Source: a virus. From it: a stretch of 64,000 bases of DNA. Location of the stretch: positions 62,001 through 126,000 of the IMG/VR virus record IMGVR_UViG_3300046542_000248; one strand, written 5' to 3'. The notes under the pieces were generated by a model, which worked only from the letters and a program-made list of their open reading frames with translations, had not been told where the DNA came from and searched no databases. Shown here piece by piece: positions 42,785 to 51,058 of the stretch (the first letter of the stretch is position 1; every line of letters begins with the position of its first letter). The position numbers were made by a program, and so were the translations under genes.

Positions 42785-43390
42785 ATGGGGAAGAGTAAAA
42801 AGAAAGATAATAAGTTTAAAAAATCCCTGACCAAGAATATTAACAAACTGGAGAAGAATCTCTACAAGACCAATAAGTATGTGACCAGAGAAGAGTTTAC
42901 AATCTCCAAGTTCACAAAACCTATTAAGAATTACTACAATGCATTATCGGAAGAAAGAAAGCAATCTTTCCTTAAGTATGTCTTATCTCAAGAAGATTAT
43001 GACAGAGAGTCAGCTCTTGAGAAGCATTCAACCAAGAAAAAAACCGATGTGATCGAGTACAAGCTCAAGTCCAGTAGAACACTCGCTGGTGCGAGAGATC
43101 AATTAAAGAAACAACGTAAGTTTAGTAAAAAGCGCAAGAAGAAAGTAAAAAATATTCTCAAGGGAAGTAAAGGTTTAATGTATCTATTAAATCCTGAAGC
43201 TTATGACCAAACTCTTTTGGATAAGAAAGATTACAGAAAATATTTGAAGAAGATAGTTGAACAGGAGCAGGAAGATACTCCTATTGAACTTGATTGCACA
43301 TTAAAGAACTTCCATGCGGAACTAATGAAGAATCCGTCTGTTAACCAAGTGGTTATGGATAGCTTCTGGAACAAGCATGGATATGATTGA
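42785..43390 (+). CDS. Very basic hypothetical protein, 201 aa
   Basis: Not recognised. Lys-rich along its length (KSKKKDNKFKKS at the start, KKQRKFSKKRKKKVKN in the middle), strongly positive, mostly helical. Nucleic-acid binding is likely on charge alone. It starts 18 bases after the RNase H gene with AGAAAGGA upstream, so the two form an early operon. Confidence 0.55.
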   Translation: MGKSKKKDNKFKKSLTKNINKLEKNLYKTNKYVTREEFTISKFTKPIKNYYNALSEERKQSFLKYVLSQEDYDRESALEKHSTKKKTDVIEYKLKSSRTLAGARDQLKKQRKFSKKRKKKVKNILKGSKGLMYLLNPEAYDQTLLDKKDYRKYLKKIVEQEQEDTPIELDCTLKNFHAELMKNPSVNQVVMDSFWNKHGYD

Positions 43391-43419
43391 ACCTAATAGT
43401 TATCCAATCTCCAAAGAAG

Positions 43420-43430
43420 TATATATTATT
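43420..43430 (+). promoter_or_regulatory. Early-type promoter
   Basis: TATATATTATT, 52 bases before the ATG at 43483. Confidence 0.65.
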
Positions 43431-43482
43431 ATTATGGAGAATGGAAATATAATCTACTAATGAAGGGAAGAGACAAACTCTT

Positions 43483-45051
43483 ATGGGAAAAATTTTAAGA
43501 GATATATTTGAAGAAGAAGCGTTTGAAAAGATTCTTAAATGGGCTGACTCCTCGATGAACTATCCAGAGAAAGCTGATAAAATTGATAAGCTTATGAAGA
43601 AGTACGGATTGAAGCCGCTTGATTCTGGTACAAACCGTATTGTTTATACACACAAAGATTATCCTAAGGTAGTCTTTAAGATTGGCTTTGATCCGCAAGG
43701 TATCTTGGACAATCTGAATGAATATCACAAAGCAAGTCTGCGTGAGGAATTCGCATCTTCTCCTGAATTGGATGAAGAAGGTCTAATCCTCATTCAAGAA
43801 AAATGTCCAACTATCGACTTCGATCTTTTCCAAAAGAAAGATACGAAGAAGAAAATTCGTAAAATCCTTGAGCAACTGGATGAGGAAGGTTTTATCCTTG
43901 TTGACCTTGGTTTGGATAAGCATAAAAACTACGGTGTTGATAAGAAAGGCAATATCCGAATCATTGATTTTGGATATGTCGAGCTTAAGTCTGTAGGTAA
44001 TTTCAGTTGCCCTCACATTCGTTATAAAGGTGACGGCGATAAGAAGAAATATTGCAAAGGACATTTAGAATACAATAAAGATTTCACTAAGCTAGAATGT
44101 AGCGAATGTGAGAATGTATTCAAAATTGATGTCGTGCTTGAAGGCTATACTGAAACTAAGTATGCCTCTGCTGAAAAACTTCCGAAGTATAAACCTTCGA
44201 AAGAGCTTGATGAGTTCTATAAGAACTTTACTAAACACCGTGATAGAGCGACGTTGAAACAATACGTTGCATTATCTAATAGATCTGATTCTACTAATAT
44301 TAATAATGGGGGAGGAGCACCTGAAGTGGCACATGCTGGTTTGAATAAACTTAAGCAACTGTCTGGAAATTCTGGTAGCGGCGTATCATCTGGGGAAGAA
44401 ACTGTAAAAAAGTCTAGTGTTCCGAGTCAAGAAAGAGACTCGGATTGCGATGAGCCACAAGCACGTTCTTCTCAGAAAGAAGAAATTCTGCCCACTACTG
44501 AAACAACAAAACCTCTGACGGTTTATCATTCAACACAAAGAGGTATTGATGTACTTAAACCTGATGAACAGGTTGACCAAGAAAGAAACCTTCAATCGTT
44601 GAATCAAGCTTTCGAGTTGATCAACACAAATTTATCTGAAGACTCGGATAAACTTATTCGAGATTTATTCTTTGCAAGATTCCCGTCTGTCGCTGAAGCA
44701 ATTCAGGATATCGACAAGGATCTTCGTGAATCAAGTGAAGCAGCTCAGTTATGTCAAGATGCTGGCATTGAAATTTATGCCGGCGCAAATAATAATGACG
44801 AAATTCATTTCGGCATTCAACTTGAGCAACTGAAGAAAGATCCTTGGATTATAATGTCCAAAGGTGAAGTGATTGTACACATTAATCTTAGAGAGCATAT
44901 GGAGAAGATCGTTCAGATTGACACTGATGATGAAACTGAATTGATTGTATCTCGTATGGAAGTTACAGCACTGAAAGAATTTAATGGTGATTATGAGGAA
45001 ACGTACTTCGGTGACGGAAACGAAGAATCAGATCATGAAGATCAAGATTAG
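43483..45051 (+). CDS. Protein kinase-like protein with zinc ribbon
   Basis: 522 residues. The first 170 residues read as a compact kinase fold: glycine-containing loop (LDSGTNRIVYT), the ATP lysine in VVFKIG (about K66), a catalytic-loop equivalent LVDLGLDKHKNYGV (Asp141, Asn149) and IIDFGY (Asp162, the DFG motif). A four-Cys zinc ribbon follows (C176, C191, C206, C209). Residues about 280-350 are a low-complexity Ser/Gly/Glu linker, then a second helical domain with an acidic tail. Such enzymes phosphorylate proteins or small molecules; early phage kinases such as T7 gp0.7 modify host RNAP and translation. The substrate is unknown. Early-type promoter; no terminator before the next late promoter. 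Confidence 0.65.
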   Translation: MGKILRDIFEEEAFEKILKWADSSMNYPEKADKIDKLMKKYGLKPLDSGTNRIVYTHKDYPKVVFKIGFDPQGILDNLNEYHKASLREEFASSPELDEEGLILIQEKCPTIDFDLFQKKDTKKKIRKILEQLDEEGFILVDLGLDKHKNYGVDKKGNIRIIDFGYVELKSVGNFSCPHIRYKGDGDKKKYCKGHLEYNKDFTKLECSECENVFKIDVVLEGYTETKYASAEKLPKYKPSKELDEFYKNFTKHRDRATLKQYVALSNRSDSTNINNGGGAPEVAHAGLNKLKQLSGNSGSGVSSGEETVKKSSVPSQERDSDCDEPQARSSQKEEILPTTETTKPLTVYHSTQRGIDVLKPDEQVDQERNLQSLNQAFELINTNLSEDSDKLIRDLFFARFPSVAEAIQDIDKDLRESSEAAQLCQDAGIEIYAGANNNDEIHFGIQLEQLKKDPWIIMSKGEVIVHINLREHMEKIVQIDTDDETELIVSRMEVTALKEFNGDYEETYFGDGNEESDHEDQD

Positions 45052-45083
45052 AGCTTCCAGCGTATTTTAATTAATACGTTCGA

Positions 45084-45095
45084 AACATACAGGTA
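45084..45095 (+). promoter_or_regulatory. Late-type promoter AACA-N6-TA
   Basis: AACATACAGGTA, a full match 38 bases before the ATG at 45134. Confidence 0.6.
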
Positions 45096-45133
45096 ATTCA
45101 ATCTATTATACATTTTAAAGGAGATGTTCGAAA

Positions 45134-45928
45134 ATGTTGATTATCAACCAATCGAAATTTGACAAGATTCTGGAGAAAGGTGACAAAGCATTAGCTAATG
45201 CTTATGTCTATATCCTTTCCAATAGCATGGAGAACGATGATAACGTCGGCAATGACGGATTCGTATCCTTGTTCCCAACGAAAGAACAAATCGAAGCTGT
45301 AGTGAGCGGCGATGTAAGCAAAAAAGCATTCTTGAAAGCGTACAAAAAATCCTTGAAATCCTACCAAAACCGCTTCCTTCTGTACACAATCGTGCGTTCT
45401 TCCAACGAGAAGAAATTCCTGCCGATCTTTGTTACAACGGATGCTGAGTGGGAACTTGGATTCATGAAAGTTCTTGGCAAGTTCTTGAAGAAAGAATACG
45501 GTATGAAGGCAACTGACGTTAAGTCGTACCTCAAGGCCGTTAAGATCGTTTCCAAAGAAGTTAAAGGCGTGAAGAAATCCAAACGTGAGAAAGCGCTGAT
45601 CAAAGGTCTGCGCGACTTCGTTAAGGATACTTGCCAAATCAACATCAAAGGATTGGAAAAGCTTGAGAAAGCAGATCAAGAATTCGCTATCGACCGTGTA
45701 GCACTTCTGATCAATCAATCCGATAATGTGATGGATGACGTTGAAAAGAAAGCAATCATTAAATCCATTGAAGCGTTCAGCAAATCCAAGAAAGGTGAAA
45801 AGCTCGTTAAGCGTCATGCTAAAGAGCTTGATCTTGGAAAGAAACGCGATCGTTGGTCCAAGAAGGATATGGTCAACCTCGTTCTTGCAATTTATCACGA
45901 TATTCATGATATCGAGGACGAAGATTAA
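45134..45928 (+). CDS. Hypothetical abundant-type protein, 264 aa
   Basis: Not recognised. Highly charged, helical, Lys-rich with an acidic C-terminus (HDIEDED). Codon third positions are visibly richer in G and C than in the flanking genes, as in the 23338 and 29842 genes. That pattern and its own full late promoter and terminator suggest a highly made late protein, perhaps a virion component. AAAGGAGATG site ten bases upstream. Confidence 0.55.
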   Translation: MLIINQSKFDKILEKGDKALANAYVYILSNSMENDDNVGNDGFVSLFPTKEQIEAVVSGDVSKKAFLKAYKKSLKSYQNRFLLYTIVRSSNEKKFLPIFVTTDAEWELGFMKVLGKFLKKEYGMKATDVKSYLKAVKIVSKEVKGVKKSKREKALIKGLRDFVKDTCQINIKGLEKLEKADQEFAIDRVALLINQSDNVMDDVEKKAIIKSIEAFSKSKKGEKLVKRHAKELDLGKKRDRWSKKDMVNLVLAIYHDIHDIEDED

Positions 45929-45945
45929 TATCCGGCAGCAAAACC

Positions 45946-45981
45946 GAGAGAAGGTAGAAATACCTTCTCTCTTTATTTTTT
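45946..45981 (+). terminator. Intrinsic terminator
   Basis: An 11-bp perfect stem GAGAGAAGGTA/TACCTTCTCTC with a GAAA loop, then TTTATTTTTT. Confidence 0.9.
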
Positions 45982-46015
45982 GTAAAATAACTACACCCAT
46001 GGGAGGGGTATGGAA

Positions 46016-46624
46016 ATGTTAAAATCAATTAAAATTATGATATTATTAGTAATAGCAACGGCACTTTTGGCAAGTTGTACGACGTTAGGTCACACGGTTA
46101 ATGGCCTTGAAGCTGCGATTAAAGGTCGGGATCAAAATATCAGGACTTATGATGAAGCTGGTCAAGTGATTGACCAAATTGAAGGTAAGTCTATCAGTAT
46201 TGGTGCTGATAAGAAATTTGAAATACGTGATAGCGAAGGTAAAGTTGTTGAGAAGTCTGCTGTAGTTGCATTGACTATTGGAGGGAAACCAATGGTTCAT
46301 GTGGGCAGCACAATGATTATCCGAGATAAAGAGTTACCCGATGTATTCAGTGAGTTTTCAAAGAAAGTAGATATCAAGAACTTCGATCGTTCTGTCCCAA
46401 TCGTCAATAAGATGATCAATGATATGAAGAACTACACAACTGGTAACAGCATGTTAATTTTAGTGCGTTCCCAATCAGGAGTACCAATTGCAGCCTTCGT
46501 TGGTAATAAAGTTGGATACTTCGCTACAAAGATTGACAAGAGTACAGGACTTATCGTAGATGGTAAATCGTTATTTATCTATCGTGCCGATTATACAATG
46601 TACGACCTATCCCTATTTAAATAG
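46016..46624 (+). CDS. Phage-encoded lipoprotein
   Basis: 202 residues. ATG at 46016 is seven bases after GGAGGGG; the ATG at 46010 touches that site. The N-terminus is a lipoprotein signal: basic MLKSIK, hydrophobic core, then LLASC with Cys21 as the lipidation site. The mature part (RTYDEAGQVIDQIEGK, IYRADYTMYDL) resembles the DUF5052-type lipoproteins of Firmicutes by eye. Surface lipoproteins made by phages can block superinfection (for example T5 Llp), which is one possible role. It is followed eight bases later by the 46633 gene, forming an operon. Confidence 0.7.
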   Translation: MLKSIKIMILLVIATALLASCTTLGHTVNGLEAAIKGRDQNIRTYDEAGQVIDQIEGKSISIGADKKFEIRDSEGKVVEKSAVVALTIGGKPMVHVGSTMIIRDKELPDVFSEFSKKVDIKNFDRSVPIVNKMINDMKNYTTGNSMLILVRSQSGVPIAAFVGNKVGYFATKIDKSTGLIVDGKSLFIYRADYTMYDLSLFK

Positions 46625-46632
46625 GAGTTAAA

Positions 46633-47451
46633 ATGAAGATACGAGTACGCTCGATTGATAAAGATGAAGAATTAGGTTACACTTTATATAAGCGTGACCT
46701 ATGGACTCAGAATATTGACTACATTATTAATGCTAATATCTACGAGTATGATATGAAAGGTGCTGGTCTAAACCTCATTAAATACTATGAGCTATTAGAC
46801 GAGCAAACCATCAAGTATCTTGAAGAGCTTCCTAAGTATATCCAGAATGTAACTATTGGGGATATGCGAAAGGCTGATAAGGAATTGAATAGAAACCTTG
46901 GAGAAGCATTCATTAAGATGAGGAAGAAATTCTTCATTGCCAATGATATCAAGGAGCATCAAATCCTAGCTATTAAGAAAGATGCGATCTTCTTAGTTAA
47001 TAAGGCTTGTGATAAGACTTCATTTAGAAATGTTGAATTCGTTATGAAGCATAAGTACACATCGTTTCATAAGTTTTCTAATATCGAATTCTTCTATAGA
47101 AATAGTGGAAGAGTTTTAGATATTAAAGGAATCAATGATCTAAAGATTCCTCCTCATGATGAATACATGTGTAAATTCCTAAAGGATATATTCAATCTAT
47201 TAGAGACTTCTTCTAATGATAGGATAATATCCAAGCTAAAACAATTCTCTAAATTCTATAAGAATAAGGAATTGGAACATCAGTTCTATAGAGAGCTGAA
47301 CTCTGATTGCTACTATTCTCTATTTACAGGGAAGGAAGATCAGATATTCAAATCTGAAGATTACTTACTAGGATTTGATATTGATATCTCTTATAATTAC
47401 ATCAATTATATCCTTCCCTTGATTCAACGATTCTTTACAATCAAATCTTAA
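46633..47451 (+). CDS. Hypothetical protein, 272 aa
   Basis: Not recognised with confidence. The segments NIYEYDMKGAGLNLIKYY and HQILAIKKDAIFLV recall the Asp-centred strands seen in polymerase- or nuclease-like phage proteins, but no full motif set is visible. Its AGGAG site overlaps the lipoprotein stop codon, so it is co-expressed with it. The C-terminal half is helical and ends at an early-promoter region. Confidence 0.5.
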   Translation: MKIRVRSIDKDEELGYTLYKRDLWTQNIDYIINANIYEYDMKGAGLNLIKYYELLDEQTIKYLEELPKYIQNVTIGDMRKADKELNRNLGEAFIKMRKKFFIANDIKEHQILAIKKDAIFLVNKACDKTSFRNVEFVMKHKYTSFHKFSNIEFFYRNSGRVLDIKGINDLKIPPHDEYMCKFLKDIFNLLETSSNDRIISKLKQFSKFYKNKELEHQFYRELNSDCYYSLFTGKEDQIFKSEDYLLGFDIDISYNYINYILPLIQRFFTIKS

Positions 47452-47480
47452 TTGCAAGCCCTGTCCAAGTGCGATACAAG

Positions 47481-47491
47481 TATATATTATT
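47481..47491 (+). promoter_or_regulatory. Early-type promoter
   Basis: TATATATTATT, 80 bases before the ATG at 47572, the longest leader of this class here. Confidence 0.6.
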
Positions 47492-47571
47492 ATATTGTGT
47501 ATAAACAATAAATTGGTATCCGTTGTATGCACCTATAAACTATATTATAACTCTGAAGGAGAGAATTACTC

Positions 47572-48363
47572 ATGAAAAAGATTAGTAAAGCTCAAGCATC
47601 TGCAAAGAAACCAGTTTCGGTTGCGATCGAAAGTACTGGTGCCGCTGAAAAGACGAAATTCCAAAGACCGGATTTTCGCACGCAATTAAGCGACTACAAG
47701 AATAAAAACTTGAAGCCTGCTGCTCCTAAACCGGAACCAACAACGACAAGTGTTGAAATTAATGTTAAAGAATTCAATTACACGAAACTTAAACCGCTAA
47801 AAGCTGGTGCTTGGCTGATTTGGAAATCGGCACAAGGTCAGTTAATCGTAATGCCAGAAAACCGCGTCAAAGGTCAACGGTTCTATCCGTTTGAATTTGC
47901 TGATGGCTTTGTATTCTTGGTTAACAAACCAAATTCACAATATGCTTATTTCCATGCAACTAAGTTCCAAGAGTTCTTGGAAAAATATGGTATTCACCGT
48001 GTAACTCGTAAAGATCCAAATGGTGAGTATCAAGGCCGTAATGATGTTCAACGTAATACAGTATCTGTATTCAGTTGTGTAACTGATGGTAAATACACTG
48101 AATCCACAGAAACAACGCTGACAGGTAACAAGCAGCCACTCGTTAAAATGAATAATGCGTCTACGTTCATTAAAGTAGAAGATGCATCATTCGTAATTTT
48201 CGAGCAAGTTGCATACCGTACTGATGATGTGGATGTTGAACCATTCCTTCTTCGTCAAATCGTATCGGTTTATGATATCTTTACATTGGAAGCTGAAATT
48301 GCACAAGCTTGTGCGCATCTTGATGGTCCTGCTGATGAAGAAGTTGCAGCAGCGGCTGAATAA
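47572..48363 (+). CDS. Hypothetical early protein with acidic tail, 263 aa
   Basis: Not recognised. A basic, disordered-looking N-terminal 60 residues (Lys, Ala, Pro-rich), a strand-rich core (about 65-235) and an acidic tail (ADEEVAAAAE). Basic head, beta core and acidic tail is the layout of single-stranded DNA-binding proteins such as T4 gp32, but no OB-fold or zinc motif could be assigned. AAGGAGAG site, early-type promoter, terminator downstream. Confidence 0.5.
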   Translation: MKKISKAQASAKKPVSVAIESTGAAEKTKFQRPDFRTQLSDYKNKNLKPAAPKPEPTTTSVEINVKEFNYTKLKPLKAGAWLIWKSAQGQLIVMPENRVKGQRFYPFEFADGFVFLVNKPNSQYAYFHATKFQEFLEKYGIHRVTRKDPNGEYQGRNDVQRNTVSVFSCVTDGKYTESTETTLTGNKQPLVKMNNASTFIKVEDASFVIFEQVAYRTDDVDVEPFLLRQIVSVYDIFTLEAEIAQACAHLDGPADEEVAAAAE

Positions 48364-48381
48364 TACGGTAGTATAAATGAT

Positions 48382-48419
48382 GTCGGAGAGGGATAAATTC
48401 CTTCTCCGGCTTTATTTTT
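48382..48419 (+). terminator. Intrinsic terminator
   Basis: A 12-bp stem from GTCGGAGAGGGA to TCCTTCTCCGGC with two G-T pairs, then TTTATTTTTG. An in-frame ATG just before it (48380) is not a real start. Confidence 0.8.
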
Positions 48420-48457
48420 GTAAAATAAAAATAGAGAGACTATTAGGAGGAAGAGTA

Positions 48458-49153
48458 ATGAGTAATTTCGTAGGTATTAAAAGTATTGACTATAAAAAAC
48501 AAGATGACATCTTAGAAGCTCTTGAGTTTATTAAGAGTAAGTTTTCTAAGAGAGATGTTATACCTGATTTCTTCTTATGGTATGGCAATCTTGTAGCAAC
48601 TGTTCAAGCTCACGATCTATATGAAATTATCGGGCTAACTCCCGAACAACTGGAAGATCAACGATTGTTTATTGAAAAATTCGAAAGCACATTTGCTCAA
48701 CAATTCTTGGATACCTATACTCGTAAAGAGATTTCACATATTAGAAGTATGTTCAAAAGAGGTTGTGTTCTTATAAACGACTACGAACTCTTCTTAGGAC
48801 GAGTAGAAGATGTCGCTAGTATTACTCGTGTCTTTGCAATGTTTAAAGAATATGCCGAGTTCGTTATTAATATCTATCAACCTATCTATTTGAAGCTATT
48901 TGACCATCTTTCAAAAGAAGGTACTGAGCTAACAAACTTTATTGACATTACAAAAATCAAAGGTAAAGTTAAATATGAACCAATGATTGGTGAAGCTAAA
49001 CTTAAGGATATTCCTTTTGTTAAAGAGCTTTTCAAATGTCAAGATGCGTTACTCATAATTGATGAGTGGTTCAGACTGAAACCATTCGATACCAATATTC
49101 CTATTGGTGATCCTGATGAAGAGGAAATTGTTATCGTCACAATTTTGACTTAA
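48458..49153 (+). CDS. Hypothetical protein, 231 aa
   Basis: Not recognised. ATG at 48458 follows AGGAGG by seven bases; the frame stays open upstream but only through the terminator at 48382. Helical, with many Phe, Glu and Lys, and no catalytic motif. The leader contains TTTTTGTAAAATAA, also found before the lipoprotein gene. Confidence 0.55.
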   Translation: MSNFVGIKSIDYKKQDDILEALEFIKSKFSKRDVIPDFFLWYGNLVATVQAHDLYEIIGLTPEQLEDQRLFIEKFESTFAQQFLDTYTRKEISHIRSMFKRGCVLINDYELFLGRVEDVASITRVFAMFKEYAEFVINIYQPIYLKLFDHLSKEGTELTNFIDITKIKGKVKYEPMIGEAKLKDIPFVKELFKCQDALLIIDEWFRLKPFDTNIPIGDPDEEEIVIVTILT

Positions 49154-49165
49154 CAAACAAAAAAG

Positions 49166-49206
49166 GAAGAGAGGCATTAGCCTCTCTTCTCTTCTTATTT
49201 TTTTTG
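49166..49206. terminator. Bidirectional terminator
   Basis: A 10-bp perfect stem GAAGAGAGGC/GCCTCTCTTC with an ATTA loop between convergent genes, T-rich on both outer sides. Confidence 0.85.
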
Positions 49207-49207
49207 T

Positions 49208-49678
49208 TTAATTATCCGTATTGGATGGAATTAATGCTCCACCACCAGCACGCTTCTTAATTAGATTCTCAATAAACTTGACGAATAGATATCTTACCTT
49301 CTCTCGAATTGCAGCAATCATTCTTTCTTCTCCATAGAATTTAGACATATAGTCTTTATAGAAAAGTGGCATTGATGTGATAACTGCTGCTGTCACATAG
49401 TCAATTCCATTTTGTGCAAATCCGGCAGAGATATCCAATTCTTCTTCTTGCTGCATCTCACGACCCATCTTTTCTTCAAGATACCGAGTCATATACATAG
49501 TGATGTTAATTCCCATCCATGTTTCGAATGCTTCAATAGTTTTTGGATTGAATATAAACCTAACAGCATGTCTACGTTCTATTGCGATAATATACCTATT
49601 AACTAGAATCAGTGCTATTACTAAAAAAATAACTGCTGTAAAATACAATGTCTGTACATCTGCATTAGTCCATGTCAT
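49208..49678 (-). CDS. Single-pass membrane protein, 156 aa
   Basis: Not recognised. One hydrophobic segment (about residues 10-32), then a basic turn (IERRHAVRF) and a mostly helical soluble part with a Gly/Ala-rich end. Start at 49678 with AAGGGAGAG upstream; late-type variant promoter AACG-N6-TA. It may be a virion or envelope protein of the late programme. Confidence 0.55.
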   Translation of the reverse strand: MTWTNADVQTLYFTAVIFLVIALILVNRYIIAIERRHAVRFIFNPKTIEAFETWMGINITMYMTRYLEEKMGREMQQEEELDISAGFAQNGIDYVTAAVITSMPLFYKDYMSKFYGEERMIAAIREKVRYLFVKFIENLIKKRAGGGALIPSNTDN

Positions 49679-49706
49679 TTTAATCTCTCCCTTATTAATT
49701 GCTGAT

Positions 49707-49718
49707 TATTTAATCGTT
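49707..49718 (-). promoter_or_regulatory. Late-type promoter variant AACG-N6-TA
   Basis: AACGATTAAATA on the minus strand, 29 bases before the start at 49678. Confidence 0.45.
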
Positions 49719-49730
49719 TCTATCATAATT

Positions 49731-49760
49731 AAAAAAGTGTATAGCCTTTCGACTATACAC
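49731..49760 (-). terminator. Terminator after the beta-prime fragment gene
   Basis: Stem GTGTATAG/CTATACAC (49737-49744 and 49753-49760), followed on the minus strand by ACTTTTTTAATT. Confidence 0.8.
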
Positions 49761-49769
49761 CTCTTCATA

Positions 49770-50969
49770 TTAACCGAATAAATCATCCACACTAATATCA
49801 TACATATAAACCTTCTTAACATGGAAGGCTTTAAGACGTTTCTGCATGAGTGTAGCACCGATCTTAGTTGATGCAAGACCGATCATCTGAATATTCATCT
49901 TATATGGATGAGTACCAAGACATTTGCTACATACTTTAGGTGGTTCATATTTACAATACATTGGACTATATTGCTTGATACGTTTACCAATGTACTTGTC
50001 AATATTTTCAGGAAGTAACGTAATCATTTTACCATTATCATCAATGATATTGCTATATAAGAACTCATTCCTAAAGTAAGGATCAAGTAGGATATCAAGA
50101 TAATCTTTAGTCCCACAATCTGTACCTTCTTTAGCAGCTTCAACGTCTTGAAGTGTTGCAATAAATTTCTTTACTGCATAACCGCCTTGTGCAACTCCTA
50201 ATGCCCGTGAGTATACGCCAGATACAGCACTACCAGCAAATGTTGGATACTCTTCTTTTGAGATACCATCATTATAGTTTGATTTAAGAACTTTCCATGT
50301 ATCTGTAAGGGTATCTAGAATAGGACCCTTCATCAGTAACATAGTTTTCATAGAGTTATCATAATCTAACTTAGCACCACTGGCAAAGTTATCCCACTCC
50401 GAATATTGAGAGAAATGCTTCTTACCAAAGGCAACAAGTTCCTCTTCAATCTTAGCACCGATACTTACATCACCAGCAGCAATTTCTTTCTCATACTTCT
50501 TGAATAATTCTTCACGAAGCTTCTTAAATTCAGGAGGAAGAACGAGTAGTCTAGTAGTGAGTGATGGGTTCAATAACTCTGCTAAGTCTCCACCTCCAAG
50601 CCACTCCAGCATATCAATTAGGAAGAAATATTTGTCCTGATCAATCTTATCATCAAACCGAGCTTGAGAAACATAAGTGTATAATTTACTCAAGTTACTA
50701 TTAGTGATAGGTACATTAATATAACCAGTCACATCGGAAAAATGCTTATCAGTTACAAGCTTATTGAATAGATATAAACCGATATTGGTAAAGCCAGCGA
50801 TATTTTTAGAGCAGGAATTTTCAGGAAGATGGAAATAATCTGTAACCTGAAATCTAACATTTGGATTCTTTAAAGTCCTAGCAAAGAAAGACTTCATCTT
50901 CTTCATAGTAATATCTTCGAATTTTAACGAGAGAAGTTCTTCGACTTCATCCTTGTTTAAAAGTCTCAA
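49770..50969 (-). CDS. Phage RNA polymerase beta-prime fragment (bridge helix, zinc site, trigger-loop N-half)
   Basis: About 399 residues from TTG 50969 (AGAGGTG six bases upstream; GTG at 50978 lies on that site). The segment GISKEEYPTFAGSAVSGVYSR, then ALGVAQGGYAVKKFIATLQD (about 239-280) matches the bridge helix region of RpoC (EYFISTHGARKGLADTAL, SGYLTRRLVDVAQD). It is followed by TDCGT and YSPMYCKYEPPKVCSKCLG, which supply the four cysteines of the second zinc site. The end, TLMQKRLKAFHVKKV, matches the first trigger-loop helix (TQLTMRTFHIGG) with its histidine kept, and the protein stops 15 residues later. So the polypeptide ends inside the trigger loop. The NADFDGD part and the C-terminal part must come from other genes. 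Late-like site AACC-N6-AA at 50999. Confidence 0.85.
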   Translation of the reverse strand: MRLLNKDEVEELLSLKFEDITMKKMKSFFARTLKNPNVRFQVTDYFHLPENSCSKNIAGFTNIGLYLFNKLVTDKHFSDVTGYINVPITNSNLSKLYTYVSQARFDDKIDQDKYFFLIDMLEWLGGGDLAELLNPSLTTRLLVLPPEFKKLREELFKKYEKEIAAGDVSIGAKIEEELVAFGKKHFSQYSEWDNFASGAKLDYDNSMKTMLLMKGPILDTLTDTWKVLKSNYNDGISKEEYPTFAGSAVSGVYSRALGVAQGGYAVKKFIATLQDVEAAKEGTDCGTKDYLDILLDPYFRNEFLYSNIIDDNGKMITLLPENIDKYIGKRIKQYSPMYCKYEPPKVCSKCLGTHPYKMNIQMIGLASTKIGATLMQKRLKAFHVKKVYMYDISVDDLFG

Positions 50970-50998
50970 TTTTTTCACCTCTTACTTAGTATTATGAT

Positions 50999-51010
50999 TT
51001 ATTTAAGGTT
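50999..51010 (-). promoter_or_regulatory. Imperfect late-type promoter
   Basis: AACCTTAAATAA on the minus strand, 30 bases before the start at 50969; AA in place of the final TA. Confidence 0.35.
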
Positions 51011-51011
51011 C

Positions 51012-51052
51012 ATAAAATAAAAGACCAGATGGTAGATTTCTCCACCATCTGG
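51012..51052 (-). terminator. Terminator, copy 1 of a duplicated hairpin
   Basis: Stem CCAGATGGT/ACCATCTGG (51025-51052) with a 10-base loop, T-rich downstream on the minus strand. The whole 28-base hairpin is repeated exactly at 51414-51441. Confidence 0.8.
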
Positions 51053-51058
51053 TATTTG

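Noticed and set aside
48377-48457. Upstream ATGs of the 48458 gene
   Set aside because: They lie in the terminator and have no ribosome site.
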